Assembly (NCBI RefSeq): GCF_010730575.1
Contig: NZ_AP022614.1
Coordinates: 4,774,001-4,838,000, forward strand
Direction: 5' to 3'
Length of the DNA: 64,000 nt
Origin: Mycobacterium parmense
Lineage (GTDB): Bacteria; Actinomycetota; Actinomycetes; Mycobacteriales; Mycobacteriaceae
The notes under the pieces: generated by a model
Database searches by the model: none
The model's input: the letters and a program-made list of their open reading frames with translations, nothing else
Told to the model about the DNA's origin: nothing
Part shown: positions 41,409 to 51,191 of the stretch, one piece after another
Layout of the letters: every line of letters begins with the position of its first letter
How positions within the stretch are numbered: position 1 is the first letter of the stretch
Program-made: the position numbers and the translations under genes

Positions 41409-42460
41409 TGGCGGCTTCGGGAATGCCGTCGCACCGGTCGATGGTGATCAAGGTCGGGATCTTCACGGTGACGATGGTGCTCGTCGCGGCCGGGCTGGTG
41501 GTGGTCTTCGGTGACTTCCGGTTCGGCCCCGAAAGCACCTACCACGCAACGTTCACCAACGTGTCGCGGTTGAAGGCGGGCCAGAAGGTGCGCATCGCCG
41601 GAGTTCCGGTGGGCGCGGTATCGGGAATCGCGCTCAACCGGGACAACACCATCGACGTCAAGTTCGGGATCGACAAGCGCTACACGCTGTACTCGTCGAC
41701 ACGCGCGGTGATTCGCTACGAAAACCTGGTCGGCGACCGGTATTTGGAGATCACCTCGGGTCCTGGCGAGCTGCGCAAGCTGCCGCCGGGTGGCACCATC
41801 AATTCCCAGCACACCCAGCCCGCGCTGGACCTCGACGCGCTGCTGGGCGGGCTGCGGCCGGTGACCAAGGGCCTGGACGGCGACAAGATCAACACCATCA
41901 GCAGCGCCGTCATCCAGTTGTTGCAGGGCCAGGGCGGGGCGTTGTCCAACGTCTTGTCCGACACCAGTTCGTTCTCGTCGGCCCTGGCGCAACGCGACCA
42001 GCTCATCGGTGACGTGATCACCAACCTCAACACGGTGCTGGGGACCATCGACGCCAAGGGCGCTCAATTCTCCGCCAGCGTCGACCAGTTGCAGCAGCTG
42101 ATCACCGGGCTGGCCCAGCACAAGGACGAGATCGCCGGGGCCATCCCGCCGCTGGCGTCGACCACGACGGATCTGACTGAGCTGCTGCAGAATTCCCGAC
42201 GGCCACTGCAGGGCATCATCGAGAACACCCGGCCGCTGGCCACCGAGCTGGACAACCGCAAGGCCGAGGTGGACAGCGACGTCGAGCAGCTGGGCGAGGA
42301 CTATCTGCGCCTGGCGGCACTCGGCGCCTACGGTTCGTTCTTCAACATCTATTTCTGTTCGGTGACCATCAAGATCAACGGCCCGGCCGGCGGCGACATC
42401 CTGCTGCCGCTGGGCGGACAGGTCGATCCCAGCAAGGGGAGGTGCGCTTTTGTCAAGTAG
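41408..42460 (+). CDS. mce4B: Mce4B
   Basis: 350 residues, homologous to Rv3498c. Hydrophobic N-terminus (VIKVGIFTVTMVLVAAGLVVVF, about 14-35), MCE domain beginning STYHATFTNVSRLKAGQKVRIAGVPVGAVSGI, then a long coiled-helix region (LQQLITGLAQHKDEIAGAI). Shorter C-terminus than Mce4A. Part of the Mce4 hexamer. Start overlaps the mce4A stop by one base, and its last 11 bases overlap mce4C, so translation is coupled along the operon. Confidence 0.92.
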   Translation: MAASGMPSHRSMVIKVGIFTVTMVLVAAGLVVVFGDFRFGPESTYHATFTNVSRLKAGQKVRIAGVPVGAVSGIALNRDNTIDVKFGIDKRYTLYSSTRAVIRYENLVGDRYLEITSGPGELRKLPPGGTINSQHTQPALDLDALLGGLRPVTKGLDGDKINTISSAVIQLLQGQGGALSNVLSDTSSFSSALAQRDQLIGDVITNLNTVLGTIDAKGAQFSASVDQLQQLITGLAQHKDEIAGAIPPLASTTTDLTELLQNSRRPLQGIIENTRPLATELDNRKAEVDSDVEQLGEDYLRLAALGAYGSFFNIYFCSVTIKINGPAGGDILLPLGGQVDPSKGRCAFVK

Positions 42461-43514
42461 TGCCAAGCGCGACCGCGACCCGCTTCGCACCGGCATCTTC
42501 GGGGTGGTGCTGGTGGTCTGTGTCGTGCTCATCGCGTTCGGCTATGCGGGGCTGCCGTTCTTTCCGCAGGGAAAGGTCTACGACGCGTACTTCACCGACG
42601 CCGGCGGGATTTCGCCCGGCAACACGGTGTACGTGTCGGGCTTCAAGGTCGGCAAGGTGCAGTCGGTCGGCCTGGCCGGCGACAGCGCCAAGATCAGCTT
42701 CACCGTGGACCGCCACGTCGCCGTCGGCGACCAGTCCCTCGCGGCGATCCGCACCGACACCATCCTCGGCGAGCGTTCCATCGCGGTGACCCCGGCCGGT
42801 GGCGGCAAGGCGACCACGATTCCGCTCAGCCGGACCACCACGCCCTACACTCTGGCCGGCGCGCTGGAAGACCTGGGCCAAAACGCCACCACACTGAACA
42901 AGCCGCAGTTCGAGCAGGCCCTCGACGTGCTGACCGACACGTTGCAGGACGCCACCCCGGACCTGCGCGGCGCCCTCGACGGTGTGACGTCGCTGTCGCG
43001 CACCCTGAACAAGCGGGACGAGGCGCTGCAAAGCCTTCTGGCGCATGCCAAGTCGGTGACCGGGATGCTGAGCCAGCGCGCCGGCCAGGTCAACCAGCTC
43101 GTCGACGACGGCAACGCGCTGTTCGCGGCGCTCGACGAGCGGCGCGCGGCCCTGAGCCGGCTGATCTCGGGCATCCAGGGCCTCTCGGCGCAGATCTCCG
43201 GCTTCGTCGCCGACAACCGCAAGGAGTTCGGCCCGTCGTTGTCCAAGCTCAACCAGGTGCTGGCGAACCTCAACGAGCGCCGCGACTACATCACCGAGGC
43301 CCTCAAACGGCTGCCCACCTATGCCACCGAACTCGGCGAGGTGGTCGGGTCCGGGCCAGGGTTCAACGTCAACGTGTACGGGGTGATCCCGGCGCCGCTG
43401 CTGGCCACGATGTTCGACTTCTTCTACCAGCCGGGCAAGCTGCCGGCCAGTCTTGCCGACTACCTGCGCGGCCTCATCCAGGAGCGTTGGATCATCAGGC
43501 CGAAGTCACCATGA
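42450..43514 (+). CDS. mce4C: Mce4C
   Basis: 354 residues, homologous to Rv3497c. N-terminal hydrophobic segment TGIFGVVLVVCVVLIAFGYAG (about 14-34), MCE domain with DAYFTDAGGISPGNTVYVSGFKVGKVQSV, then helices (LSQRAGQVNQLVDDGNALFAAL). TTG start at 42450, with AGGGGAGGTG about nine bases upstream, inside the tail of mce4B. The C-terminal region (YGVIPAPLLATMFDFFYQPG) is conserved in the family. The mce4D start follows the stop by 11 bases. Confidence 0.91.
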   Translation: MSSSAKRDRDPLRTGIFGVVLVVCVVLIAFGYAGLPFFPQGKVYDAYFTDAGGISPGNTVYVSGFKVGKVQSVGLAGDSAKISFTVDRHVAVGDQSLAAIRTDTILGERSIAVTPAGGGKATTIPLSRTTTPYTLAGALEDLGQNATTLNKPQFEQALDVLTDTLQDATPDLRGALDGVTSLSRTLNKRDEALQSLLAHAKSVTGMLSQRAGQVNQLVDDGNALFAALDERRAALSRLISGIQGLSAQISGFVADNRKEFGPSLSKLNQVLANLNERRDYITEALKRLPTYATELGEVVGSGPGFNVNVYGVIPAPLLATMFDFFYQPGKLPASLADYLRGLIQERWIIRPKSP

Positions 43515-43524
43515 GCGGGTCGCC

Positions 43525-44946
43525 ATGCTGAAGCGGATCAAGGGCGGCCGGGGGTTGCGCTTTGCCACCGCCCTCGCGCTGGTGGCGGCCCTGGTGGGCG
43601 GCGTGTACGTGTTGACGTCGACGGGAAATACCCGCAGCGTCGTCGGCTACTTCGCCTCCGCCGTCGGGCTTTATCCGGGAGACCAGGTCCGCATCCTCGG
43701 GGTGCCGGTGGGCCAGGTCGACTCGATCGAACCGCGGCCCTCCGACGTCAAGATCACCATGTCGGTGTCCAAGGACGTGCGAATTCCCTCCGACGCCAAG
43801 GCCATCATCGTGTCGCCGAACCTGGTGTCGGCGCGGTTCGTCCAGCTGACCCCTGCCTACACCGGCGGGCCGGCGCTGCCGCCCGGCGGCAGCATCGACC
43901 TCGCCCGCACCGCCGTCCCGGTGGAGTGGGACGAGGTGAAGGAGGCGCTGACGCAGCTGGCCTCCCAGCTCGGCCCGACGACCGGGTCGATGCAGGGCCC
44001 GCTGGGCGCGGCGATCAACCAGGCCGCCGACACGTTCAACGGCAATGGCGAGTCGTTCCACAACGCCCTGCAGGAACTGTCGCAAGTCGCTGGGCGGCTT
44101 GGTGATTCGCGTGGTGACATCTTCGGGACGGTCAAGAACCTGCAGGTGCTCGTCGACGCGCTGTCGAACAGCAACGAGCAGATCGTGCAGTTCGCGGGCA
44201 ACGTCGCCTCGGTGTCACAGGTGCTCGCCGACAGCTCCCGCCATCTGGACACGACCCTGGGGACCCTGAACAAGGCGCTCTCCGACGTCCGTGGCTTCCT
44301 GCACGAGAACAACTCGACGCTGGTCGACACCGTCAACAACCTCAACGATTTCGCCAAGACGCTGAGCGACCAGAGCGACAACATCGAGCAGGTGCTGCAC
44401 GTCGCGGGGCCCGGGATCTCCAACTTCTACAACATCTACGACCCCGCACAGGGCACGCTGAACGGTCTGCTGTCGATCCCGGAATTCGCCAATCCCGTGC
44501 AGTTCATCTGCGGTGGGTCCTTCGACACCGCCGCCGGGCCGCGCGCACCCGACTATTACAAGCGCGCCGAATTGTGCCGTGAGCGGCTGGGTCCCGTTCT
44601 GCGGCGGCTCTCCGTGAACTACCCGCCGATCATGTTCCATCCCCTCAATACGATCACGGCGTACAAGGGTCAGATCATCTACGACACCCCGGACACCCAG
44701 GCGAAGTCGGCGACTCCGGTCCCGCAGCTGACCTGGGTGCCGGCCAAGGGCGCGCAGACGCCGCCGGCCGCGCAGAACCCGGCGGACCTCCAAGCGCTGC
44801 TGGTGCCGACGGCGCCGCAGGCCGCCCAGCCGGGCGGTACCCCGCCGGGGGCCGCGCCCGGGCCGGGGAACTTCGGTCCGCTGCCCGGCCCCGCGCCGGG
44901 CCAGGCCCCACCACCGGCATCGGCCGATCTGGGCGGCGGCCAGTGA
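43525..44946 (+). CDS. mce4D: Mce4D
   Basis: 473 residues from ATG 43525, homologous to Rv3496c (451). N-terminal hydrophobic segment TALALVAALVGGVYVLTSTG, MCE domain around VGYFASAVGLYPGDQVRILGVPVGQV, helical region (LDTTLGTLNKALSDVRGFLH), and a Pro/Ala-rich C-terminal tail of about 70 residues (TPPAAQNPADLQALL onwards). Longer than its homologue owing mainly to this tail. Frame stays open upstream to 43453 but the ATG gives the expected MLKRIKGGRGLRFATALAL start. Its last four bases overlap mce4E. Confidence 0.9.
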   Translation: MLKRIKGGRGLRFATALALVAALVGGVYVLTSTGNTRSVVGYFASAVGLYPGDQVRILGVPVGQVDSIEPRPSDVKITMSVSKDVRIPSDAKAIIVSPNLVSARFVQLTPAYTGGPALPPGGSIDLARTAVPVEWDEVKEALTQLASQLGPTTGSMQGPLGAAINQAADTFNGNGESFHNALQELSQVAGRLGDSRGDIFGTVKNLQVLVDALSNSNEQIVQFAGNVASVSQVLADSSRHLDTTLGTLNKALSDVRGFLHENNSTLVDTVNNLNDFAKTLSDQSDNIEQVLHVAGPGISNFYNIYDPAQGTLNGLLSIPEFANPVQFICGGSFDTAAGPRAPDYYKRAELCRERLGPVLRRLSVNYPPIMFHPLNTITAYKGQIIYDTPDTQAKSATPVPQLTWVPAKGAQTPPAAQNPADLQALLVPTAPQAAQPGGTPPGAAPGPGNFGPLPGPAPGQAPPPASADLGGGQ

Positions 44947-46097
44947 ATCGAATGTGGTTGCGTGGCAGCGCATTGGCTGCGGGCAGCGCCCTGTTGGCCG
45001 GCTGCCAGTACGGCGGCCTGAATTCGCTGTCGATGCCCGGCACCGCCGGGCACGGCAGCGGCGCCTACTCGATCAGCGTCGAGCTGCCGGACGTGGCGAC
45101 GCTGCCGCAGAACTCGCCGGTGATGGTCGACGACGTCACGGTCGGCAGCGTCGCGGGGATCGCGGCCGAACAGCGCTCCGACGGCAGTTTCTACGCCGCG
45201 GTCAAGTTGGCGTTGGACAAGGACGTGGTGTTGCCGGCCAACGCGACCGCGACGGTCGCCCAGACGTCGCTGCTGGGTTCGATGCACGTCGACCTGGCCC
45301 GCCCGAAGGACAAGCCGGCGGTCGGCAGGCTGACCGACGGGTCCAAGATCGCCGAGTCCCACACCGGCCGCTACCCGACCACCGAGGAGGTGCTCTCGGC
45401 GCTCGGCGTGGTGGTGAACAAGGGCAACGTCGGCGCCCTCGAGGAGATCACCGACGAGACGTACAAGGCCGTCGCGGGCCGTCAGGACCAGTTCGTCGAT
45501 CTGGTGCCCCGGCTGGCGGAGCTGACCGGGGGGCTCAACCGTCAGGTCAACGACATCATCGACGCGGTCGACGGCTTGAACCGGTTCTCGGCGACCCTGG
45601 CCCGCGACAAGGACAACCTCGGCCGGGCGCTGGCCACGCTGCCCGAAGCGGTTCGCGTGCTCAACAAGAACCGCGAGCACATCGTCGACGCTTTCGCGGC
45701 GCTCAAAAGGCTGGCCACCGTCACCGCGCACGTCCTGTCCAAAACGAAGGTGGACTTCGCCGCGGACCTCAAGGACCTGTACTCGGCCGTCAAGGCGCTC
45801 AACGACAACCGCAAGAACTTCGTCACCTCGCTGCAACTGCTGCTGACGTTCCCGTTCCCGAACTTCGGGATCAAGCAGGCCGTGCGCGGCGACTACCTCA
45901 ACGTGTTCACCACGTTCGACCTGACCTTGCGCCGCATCGGTGAAACCTTCTTCACCACCGCGTACTTCGACCCGAACATGGTCCACATGAACGAGATCCT
46001 CAACCCGCCGGACTTCTTGGTCGGGGAGATGGCCAACCTGTCGGGACAGGCGGCCGACCCGTTCAAGATCCCGCCCGGCAAGGCCTCGGGACAGTAG
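44943..46097 (+). CDS. mce4E: Mce4E lipoprotein (LprN)
   Basis: 384 residues, homologous to Rv3495c (lprN). Lipoprotein member of the Mce4 set: signal peptide MNRMWLRGSALAAGSALLAGC has the lipobox LLAGC with the lipidated Cys21. MCE domain with PVMVDDVTVGSVAGIAAEQRS, then helices. GTG start at 44943 overlaps the mce4D stop; ATG 44952 would remove three residues and keep the lipobox. C-terminus KIPPGKASGQ. Lipidation anchors it on the outer face of the inner membrane. Confidence 0.91.
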   Translation: MNRMWLRGSALAAGSALLAGCQYGGLNSLSMPGTAGHGSGAYSISVELPDVATLPQNSPVMVDDVTVGSVAGIAAEQRSDGSFYAAVKLALDKDVVLPANATATVAQTSLLGSMHVDLARPKDKPAVGRLTDGSKIAESHTGRYPTTEEVLSALGVVVNKGNVGALEEITDETYKAVAGRQDQFVDLVPRLAELTGGLNRQVNDIIDAVDGLNRFSATLARDKDNLGRALATLPEAVRVLNKNREHIVDAFAALKRLATVTAHVLSKTKVDFAADLKDLYSAVKALNDNRKNFVTSLQLLLTFPFPNFGIKQAVRGDYLNVFTTFDLTLRRIGETFFTTAYFDPNMVHMNEILNPPDFLVGEMANLSGQAADPFKIPPGKASGQ

Positions 46098-46106
46098 GCG
46101 CGGCCG

Positions 46107-47840
46107 ATGATCGACAAGCTCACCAAGATCCAGCTCGCCATCTTCGCCGTGATCACCGCGCTCACCCTGACCGTGATGGCGATCTTCTACCTGCGCCTGC
46201 CCGCCACGTTCGGCCTCGGGACCTACGCCGGCACAGCCGATTTCGTCGCCGGCGGCGGGTTGTATCCTAACGCCAACGTCACGTATCGCGGGGTCGCCGT
46301 GGGCCGGGTGGAGTCGGTCGGGCTGAACCCCAGCGGCGTCACCGCCCGAATGCGGCTGAACAGCGGGACCCCCATCCCGTCGAACGTCACCGCAACCGTC
46401 AAGAGCGTGTCGGCGGTCGGTGAGCAGTACATCGATCTGGTGCCCCCGAACCCGCCGGCGACCGGCAAGCTGCACAACGGGTTTCGGATCGAACGGCAGA
46501 ACACCCGAATCGGCCAGGACGTCGCCGACCTGCTGAAGCGGGCGGAGGCGCTGGTCAACAGCATCGGTGACACGCGGTTGCGCGAGCTGCTGCACGAGAC
46601 GTTCGTCGCGACCAACGGGTCGGGTCCCGAGCTCGCCAGGCTGATCGAGTCGGCTCGCATGCTGGTCGACGAGGCCAACGCCGACTATCCGCAGGTCTCC
46701 CAGCTGATCGACCAGGCCGGCCCGTTCCTGCAGGCCCAGATTCGCGCCGGCGCCGACATCAAGAGCCTGTCCGACGGGCTGGCGCGGTTCACCTCCGAGG
46801 TGCGCCAGGCCGACCCGCAGCTTCGCACGACGCTGGACATCGCCCCGGGCGCGGCCGACGAGGCCAGCACCGCATTCTCCGGTATCCGCCCGTCGTTCCC
46901 GGCGCTGGCCGCCAGCCTGGCCAACCTGGGCCGGGTCGGCGTGATCTACCACAAGTCGATCGAGCACCTGCTGGTGGTGCTGCCGGCGCTGTTCGCCGCC
47001 ATAACCACTGCGGCCGGCGGGGCCCCGCAGGACGAGGGCGCCAAGCTGGACTTCAAGCTCGACCTCAACGACCCGCCGCCTTGCGCCGTCGGTTTCCTGC
47101 CGCCGCCGCTGATGCGCACGCCCGCCGACGAGACGCTGCGCGAGCTCCCGAGGGACATGTACTGCAAGGTCGCGCAGAACGATCCCAGCACTGTGCGCGG
47201 AGCGCGCAATTACCCGTGCCAGGAGTTCCCCGGCAAACGGGCCCCGACCATCCAGCTGTGCCGCGACCCGAAAGGCTATGTGCCCGTCGGCCGCAACCCC
47301 TGGCGCGGTCCGCCCATCCCGTATGACGCCCCGGTGACCAACGGGCTGAACGTGTTGCCGCCCAACAAGTTTCCTTACATTCCGCCGGGTGCCGAACCGG
47401 ATCCCGGCACGCCGATCGTGGGCCCGCCGCCCCCCGGTGTGACGCCCGGCCCGGGGCCGATGCCCGGGCACCAGCCGGCCTACGACCCGCCGCCGCCCAA
47501 CGACAACGGGCCGCCGCCGCCCTTCACGTCGTGGCAGCCACCCGGGGTGCCGCCGGTCCCGCCTGCGCTGCCGTACCCGAAGTGGTTGCCGCCGCCACCA
47601 CCGCCGGAAGGGATCAACCCGCCGCCGCCGGGCCCGGGACCGGAGAAGCCGTGGGGGGCGCCCGCCCCGGCGCCGGGCCCGCAGCCGCAGGCCAGCGGCC
47701 CGTCGTACACCACGTACGACCAGAAGACCGGCGCGTTTGTGGACCCGGCGGGCGGCACTGGTATTTTCGCGCCCGGCGGGGGCGGCGGATCCAGCGCCGA
47801 GAACTGGGTGGACCTCATGCTTGATCCGAGGCCCCTCTGA
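46107..47840 (+). CDS. mce4F: Mce4F with long proline-rich tail
   Basis: 577 residues, homologous to Rv3494c (564). N-terminal membrane helix (LAIFAVITALTLTVMAIFYL, about 10-29), MCE domain with GGGLYPNANVTYRGVAVGRVESVGL, helical region to about 330, then a Cys-containing region (CKVAQNDPSTVRGARNYPC) and a proline-rich C-terminal third (about 395-550; [17 protein letters not shown] and the like). Mce4F closes the hexamer ring. ATG 46107 lies nine bases after the mce4E stop with no strong ribosome binding site. The Pro-rich part is not essential to the fold as far as the sequence shows. Confidence 0.91.
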   Translation: MIDKLTKIQLAIFAVITALTLTVMAIFYLRLPATFGLGTYAGTADFVAGGGLYPNANVTYRGVAVGRVESVGLNPSGVTARMRLNSGTPIPSNVTATVKSVSAVGEQYIDLVPPNPPATGKLHNGFRIERQNTRIGQDVADLLKRAEALVNSIGDTRLRELLHETFVATNGSGPELARLIESARMLVDEANADYPQVSQLIDQAGPFLQAQIRAGADIKSLSDGLARFTSEVRQADPQLRTTLDIAPGAADEASTAFSGIRPSFPALAASLANLGRVGVIYHKSIEHLLVVLPALFAAITTAAGGAPQDEGAKLDFKLDLNDPPPCAVGFLPPPLMRTPADETLRELPRDMYCKVAQNDPSTVRGARNYPCQEFPGKRAPTIQLCRDPKGYVPVGRNPWRGPPIPYDAPVTNGLNVLPPNKFPYIPPGAEPDPGTPIVGPPPPGVTPGPGPMPGHQPAYDPPPPNDNGPPPPFTSWQPPGVPPVPPALPYPKWLPPPPPPEGINPPPPGPGPEKPWGAPAPAPGPQPQASGPSYTTYDQKTGAFVDPAGGTGIFAPGGGGGSSAENWVDLMLDPRPL

Positions 47841-47851
47841 AGGATCGAGTA

Positions 47852-48547
47852 GTGGCAGACGAGCAACCAACCACAGCGCACGTCCGCAGGCGGGCGTCCC
47901 GCGCGGCCGGGCCCGCGACGAACGGGTCGAGCCCGGCCGGCACGGCGCGGGTCGATGCGCCCGGCGCACCGAAGCAGCCCCCGAAACCGGTCACGGCACT
48001 CAAGCCGGTCAAACCGCCGCCGCGGCGCCCCCCGCATCGAGTGCTGGTGGCGTGCATCGCGTTGGCCGCGGTGCTCCTCGCGGTCGGTGCGCTGGCCGGA
48101 TGCGTGGCCTTCCTGGTGCTGCAGCAACGTCATGCCGACGCCCAGCGGGCTCGCGACCAGCGCTTCGTCGACACCGCCACGCAAACGGTGATCAACATGT
48201 TCAGCTACAAGCAGGACAACATCGACGAGAGCGTGAACCGGTTCTTCGACGGCACCAGCGGCCCGCTGCGCGGCATGCTGGGAGCCAACAACAACATCGA
48301 GAACCTCAAGGGACTGTTCCGCTCCACCAACGCGACCTCGGAGGCCGTCGTCAACGGCGCCGCCCTCGAAGGCGTCGACAACGTCACCGACAACGCGTCG
48401 GTGCTGGTGTCGGTGCGCGTCACGGTCGCTGACATCGACGGGGTGAACAAGCCGTCGATGCCCTACCGGCTGCGCGTGATCGTGCACGAGGACGAGGCCG
48501 GGCACATGACCGGCTATGACCTGAAGTATCCCGACGGGGGCAACTGA
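47852..48547 (+). CDS. Mce4-associated membrane protein (Rv3493c-like)
   Basis: 231 residues. Short basic/Pro N-terminal cytosolic part (about 1-62, PKPVTALKPVKPPPRRPP), one transmembrane helix (VLVACIALAAVLLAVGALAGCVAFLVL, about 65-91) and an extracytoplasmic domain with NTF2/Mas-like pattern (FVDTATQTVINMFSYKQDNIDESVNRFFDGTSG). Mce-associated (Mam/Mas) protein needed for stability of the Mce4 complex in M. tuberculosis. GTG start 12 bases after mce4F; the stop overlaps the next gene by one base (TGATG). Confidence 0.88.
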   Translation: MADEQPTTAHVRRRASRAAGPATNGSSPAGTARVDAPGAPKQPPKPVTALKPVKPPPRRPPHRVLVACIALAAVLLAVGALAGCVAFLVLQQRHADAQRARDQRFVDTATQTVINMFSYKQDNIDESVNRFFDGTSGPLRGMLGANNNIENLKGLFRSTNATSEAVVNGAALEGVDNVTDNASVLVSVRVTVADIDGVNKPSMPYRLRVIVHEDEAGHMTGYDLKYPDGGN

Positions 48548-49038
48548 TGCGGTGGCTGCGCCGGCTGGCCGCGGTCGCGGGCGTCCTGCTGGTCGCGGCG
48601 TTCGTCGGGCTGTCGGCGGCGGCGGGCTGGTTCTACTGGGACAGGGTGCAGACCCGCGGCGAGCAGGCGGCCCGCGCGGTGCTGCCGCAGCTGGCCGCCA
48701 AGGAGATCCCCGAGGTGTTCGCCTACGACTATCAGACCGTCGAACGCAGCCTCAGCGACGCGTACCCGCTGCTGACCCCCGACTACCGGCAGGAGTTCCG
48801 CAAGAGCGCCAACACGCAGATCATCCCGGAGGCCAAGAAGCGTGAGGTGGTGGTCCAGGCCAACGTCGTGGGTGTGGGAGTCATGACCGCACAACGGGAC
48901 TCGGCCTCGGTGATGGTCTACATGAACCGGACGGTCACCGACAAGTCGCGCCAGCCGCTCTACGACGGCAGCCGGCTGCGGGTGGATTTCAAGAAGATCG
49001 GCAAGCAGTGGCTGATCGCCTACATCACGCCCATCTAG
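48547..49038 (+). CDS. Mce4-associated membrane protein (Rv3492c-like)
   Basis: 163 residues. N-terminal hydrophobic helix (LAAVAGVLLVAAFVGLSAAAGWFYW, about 7-31), then an extracytoplasmic region with VFAYDYQTVERSLSDAYPLLTPDYRQEF, the pattern seen in the second Mce-associated family protein. Works with the preceding protein to hold the Mce4 complex together. Translation is coupled by TGATG. Ends the mce4 operon; the next gene is convergent 13 bp away, so termination must occur within or beyond that gene. Confidence 0.88.
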   Translation: MRWLRRLAAVAGVLLVAAFVGLSAAAGWFYWDRVQTRGEQAARAVLPQLAAKEIPEVFAYDYQTVERSLSDAYPLLTPDYRQEFRKSANTQIIPEAKKREVVVQANVVGVGVMTAQRDSASVMVYMNRTVTDKSRQPLYDGSRLRVDFKKIGKQWLIAYITPI

Positions 49039-49051
49039 CCCTGCGGCCGGC

Positions 49052-49630
49052 CTAGGAGCACATCGCGATGTCGTTGCACAGCAACGGATATCGCTGGATC
49101 GGGCTGGGCGGCGGACCCGCGAGCTGCAGCGAGAACGGTTGCTTGCTCATCGCGGGCTGCATGCCGCACACGGCGCCGTGCAGGCTGGTGTGCGTGCCGG
49201 ACATCGTCTCGTTGTCGAACGCGTAGGTTTCGGTGGAGGTCCCGGTGCCGCCGCCCGGGCACAAGACGCCGTCGGCCATGTCGACCTTGAATGTCCACAG
49301 TCCGCTGACCAGCCGGGCCCGGCCGCTGTAATTGTGCAGCTTGTCCTCGCGACTGATCTGTTCGTCGGTGGCGCTCACCACGTTCAGGGCGCAGAAGTCG
49401 GCCATGATGTCGGGGTTGGAATAGTCCTTGTAGTAGCGGCTGCCGTTGACCTGGTCGCACAGCGCCGTCACCGTCCAGGTCACCCCGGACACGCCCGCCT
49501 GGTTGAAGATGTACGTGCCGTCGGCCGGGGGCGCGACCGCCTGCGCCGGTTCGCCTGACTCGAGCGCGACGCCGAGGGCCACCGCGCCGAAGATGCCGGC
49601 GCCGGCGGCCAGACCGTGACGCAGCCTCAT
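49052..49630 (-). CDS. Exported conserved protein (Rv3491-like)
   Basis: 192 residues, same length as Rv3491. Signal peptide MRLRHGLAAGAGIFGAVALGVALESGEPAQA (cleavage near AQA-VAPP), then a domain with cysteines in ALCDQVN, ADFCAL, VLCPGG, AVCGMQ, PLLCND and MCS, probably disulphide-rich and extracytoplasmic. Function unknown. Convergent with the mce4 operon. The start was set at ATG 49630, which gives the signal peptide; an in-frame extension to 49687 is unlikely. It lies on the same strand as otsA upstream, 67 bp away. Confidence 0.85.
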   Translation of the reverse strand: MRLRHGLAAGAGIFGAVALGVALESGEPAQAVAPPADGTYIFNQAGVSGVTWTVTALCDQVNGSRYYKDYSNPDIMADFCALNVVSATDEQISREDKLHNYSGRARLVSGLWTFKVDMADGVLCPGGGTGTSTETYAFDNETMSGTHTSLHGAVCGMQPAMSKQPFSLQLAGPPPSPIQRYPLLCNDIAMCS

Positions 49631-49697
49631 CCGATGTCTCCCTCCGTCGCTGCGTCGAGTATCACAGCGTTGGCCTCGCGACACCAAGGGAATTGGC

Positions 49698-51191
49698 CTA
49701 TCCGCCGGGCTGAGAATGCGGTTCGGCGAGCGCGTCGAGGAACGACCGCGCCCAGCGGTCCACGTCGTGGGCGAGCACCTGGCGCCGCATCGCGCGCATC
49801 CGCCGCCGCCCGTCCTCCACCGACTGGTTGAGCGCCGCCTCGATCGCGTCTTTGACCCCCTCGAGGTCGTGCGGGTTGACCAGGTAGGCAGTTCGGAGTT
49901 CGGCTGCGGCGCCGGTGAATTCGCTCAGCACGAGCGCGCCGCCGAGATCGCTGCGGCAGGCCACGTACTCCTTGGCCACCAGGTTCATCCCGTCGCGCAG
50001 CGGGGTGACCAGCATGACGTCGGCGGCGACGAAGAACGCGATCAGCTCGTCGCGGGGGACCGGACGGTGCAGGTAATGCACGACGGGGTGCCCGACCTCG
50101 GCGTACTCGCCGTTGATGTGGCCAACCTCGCGTTCGATGTCGTTGCGCAGGATCTGGTAGCTCTCCACGCGTTCGCGGCTCGGGGTCGCCAGCTGGATCA
50201 GCACGGTGTCGTCGCGTTTTGCCCGCCCTTCCGCGAGCAGTTCGGAGAAGGCCTTGAGCCGGACGTCGATGCCCTTGGTGTAGTCGAGGCGGTCGACGCC
50301 CAGCAGGATCTTGCGCGGGTTGCCGAGCTCGGCGCGGATCTCGCGGGCGCGGCGCCGGACGTCGCGGTGGCGGGCTTTCGCGTCCAGGTCGGCCGAGTCG
50401 ATGGAGATGGGGAAGGCGCCGACGCGCACCGTGCGGGAAGCGAGTTCCACCTCGCCCAACCGCGACCGGACCCCGACCGATCCCCGGGAGGTGTTCGCGC
50501 CGATCAGCCGGCGCGACAGGATCAGGAAGTTCTGCGCCCCGCCGGCCAGATGGAAGCCGACCAGGTCGGCGCCGAGCAGGCCCTCGACGATCTCGGTGCG
50601 CCAGGGCAGCTGCATGAACAGCTCCACCGGCGGAAAGGGGATGTGCAGGAAGAACCCGATGACCAGGTCGGGACGCAACTCGCGCAGCATCTTGGGCACC
50701 AGTTGCAGCTGGTAATCCTGCACCCACACGGTGGCACCCTTGGCGGCGGCGCGGGACGTGGCGTCGGCGAAGCGACGGTTGACCGCAACGTAGCGGTCCC
50801 ACCATTCGCGGTGGTAGATGGGTTTGACGATGACGTCGTGATACAGCGGCCACAGCGTGGCGTTGGAGAATCCCTCGTAGTACTCGGCGACGTCGGCGGC
50901 GCTCAGCCGCACCGGACGCAGTTCGAGGTCCTCCTGAAGGATCGGCTCGTCGCGGCCCTCGACGTCTTCGTCGACGACGCCCGGCCAGCCGACCCACGCC
51001 CCGCGTCGCCGGCGCAAGAGCGGCTCGAGGGCGGTGACCAGCCCGCCGGGGCTGCGTTTCCATGCGGTGGTGCCGTCGGGCAGCCGCTCCTGGTCGACGG
51101 GCAGCCGGTTGGCGACGACGACGAAGTCGGAATGCCCGAAGCGCGCAGGCTCCGGGCCCTTCGCCGTGGACCGCCCTTCCGGGGACGCCAT
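49698..51191 (-). CDS. otsA: Trehalose-6-phosphate synthase OtsA
   Basis: 497 residues, homologous to Rv3490 (500). GT20 glycosyltransferase joining a sugar nucleotide (UDP- or ADP-glucose) to glucose-6-phosphate. Family features: [10 protein letters not shown] near the N-terminus, the sugar-binding [33 protein letters not shown] with the catalytic-face RLDYTKG, and [25 protein letters not shown], the retaining GT-B signature. The start ATG 51191 directly follows the stop of a 54-residue gene with no spacer, so translation is probably coupled. Stop lies 67 bp before the Rv3491-like gene start. Confidence 0.93.
   Translation of the reverse strand: MASPEGRSTAKGPEPARFGHSDFVVVANRLPVDQERLPDGTTAWKRSPGGLVTALEPLLRRRRGAWVGWPGVVDEDVEGRDEPILQEDLELRPVRLSAADVAEYYEGFSNATLWPLYHDVIVKPIYHREWWDRYVAVNRRFADATSRAAAKGATVWVQDYQLQLVPKMLRELRPDLVIGFFLHIPFPPVELFMQLPWRTEIVEGLLGADLVGFHLAGGAQNFLILSRRLIGANTSRGSVGVRSRLGEVELASRTVRVGAFPISIDSADLDAKARHRDVRRRAREIRAELGNPRKILLGVDRLDYTKGIDVRLKAFSELLAEGRAKRDDTVLIQLATPSRERVESYQILRNDIEREVGHINGEYAEVGHPVVHYLHRPVPRDELIAFFVAADVMLVTPLRDGMNLVAKEYVACRSDLGGALVLSEFTGAAAELRTAYLVNPHDLEGVKDAIEAALNQSVEDGRRRMRAMRRQVLAHDVDRWARSFLDALAEPHSQPGG

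Noticed and set aside
44679-47969. A 1096-residue open frame on the minus strand across mce4D-mce4F
   Set aside because: It is antisense to three well-supported mce4 genes, rich in Arg/Gly/Val as expected for a GC-rich shadow frame, and has no recognisable domain.
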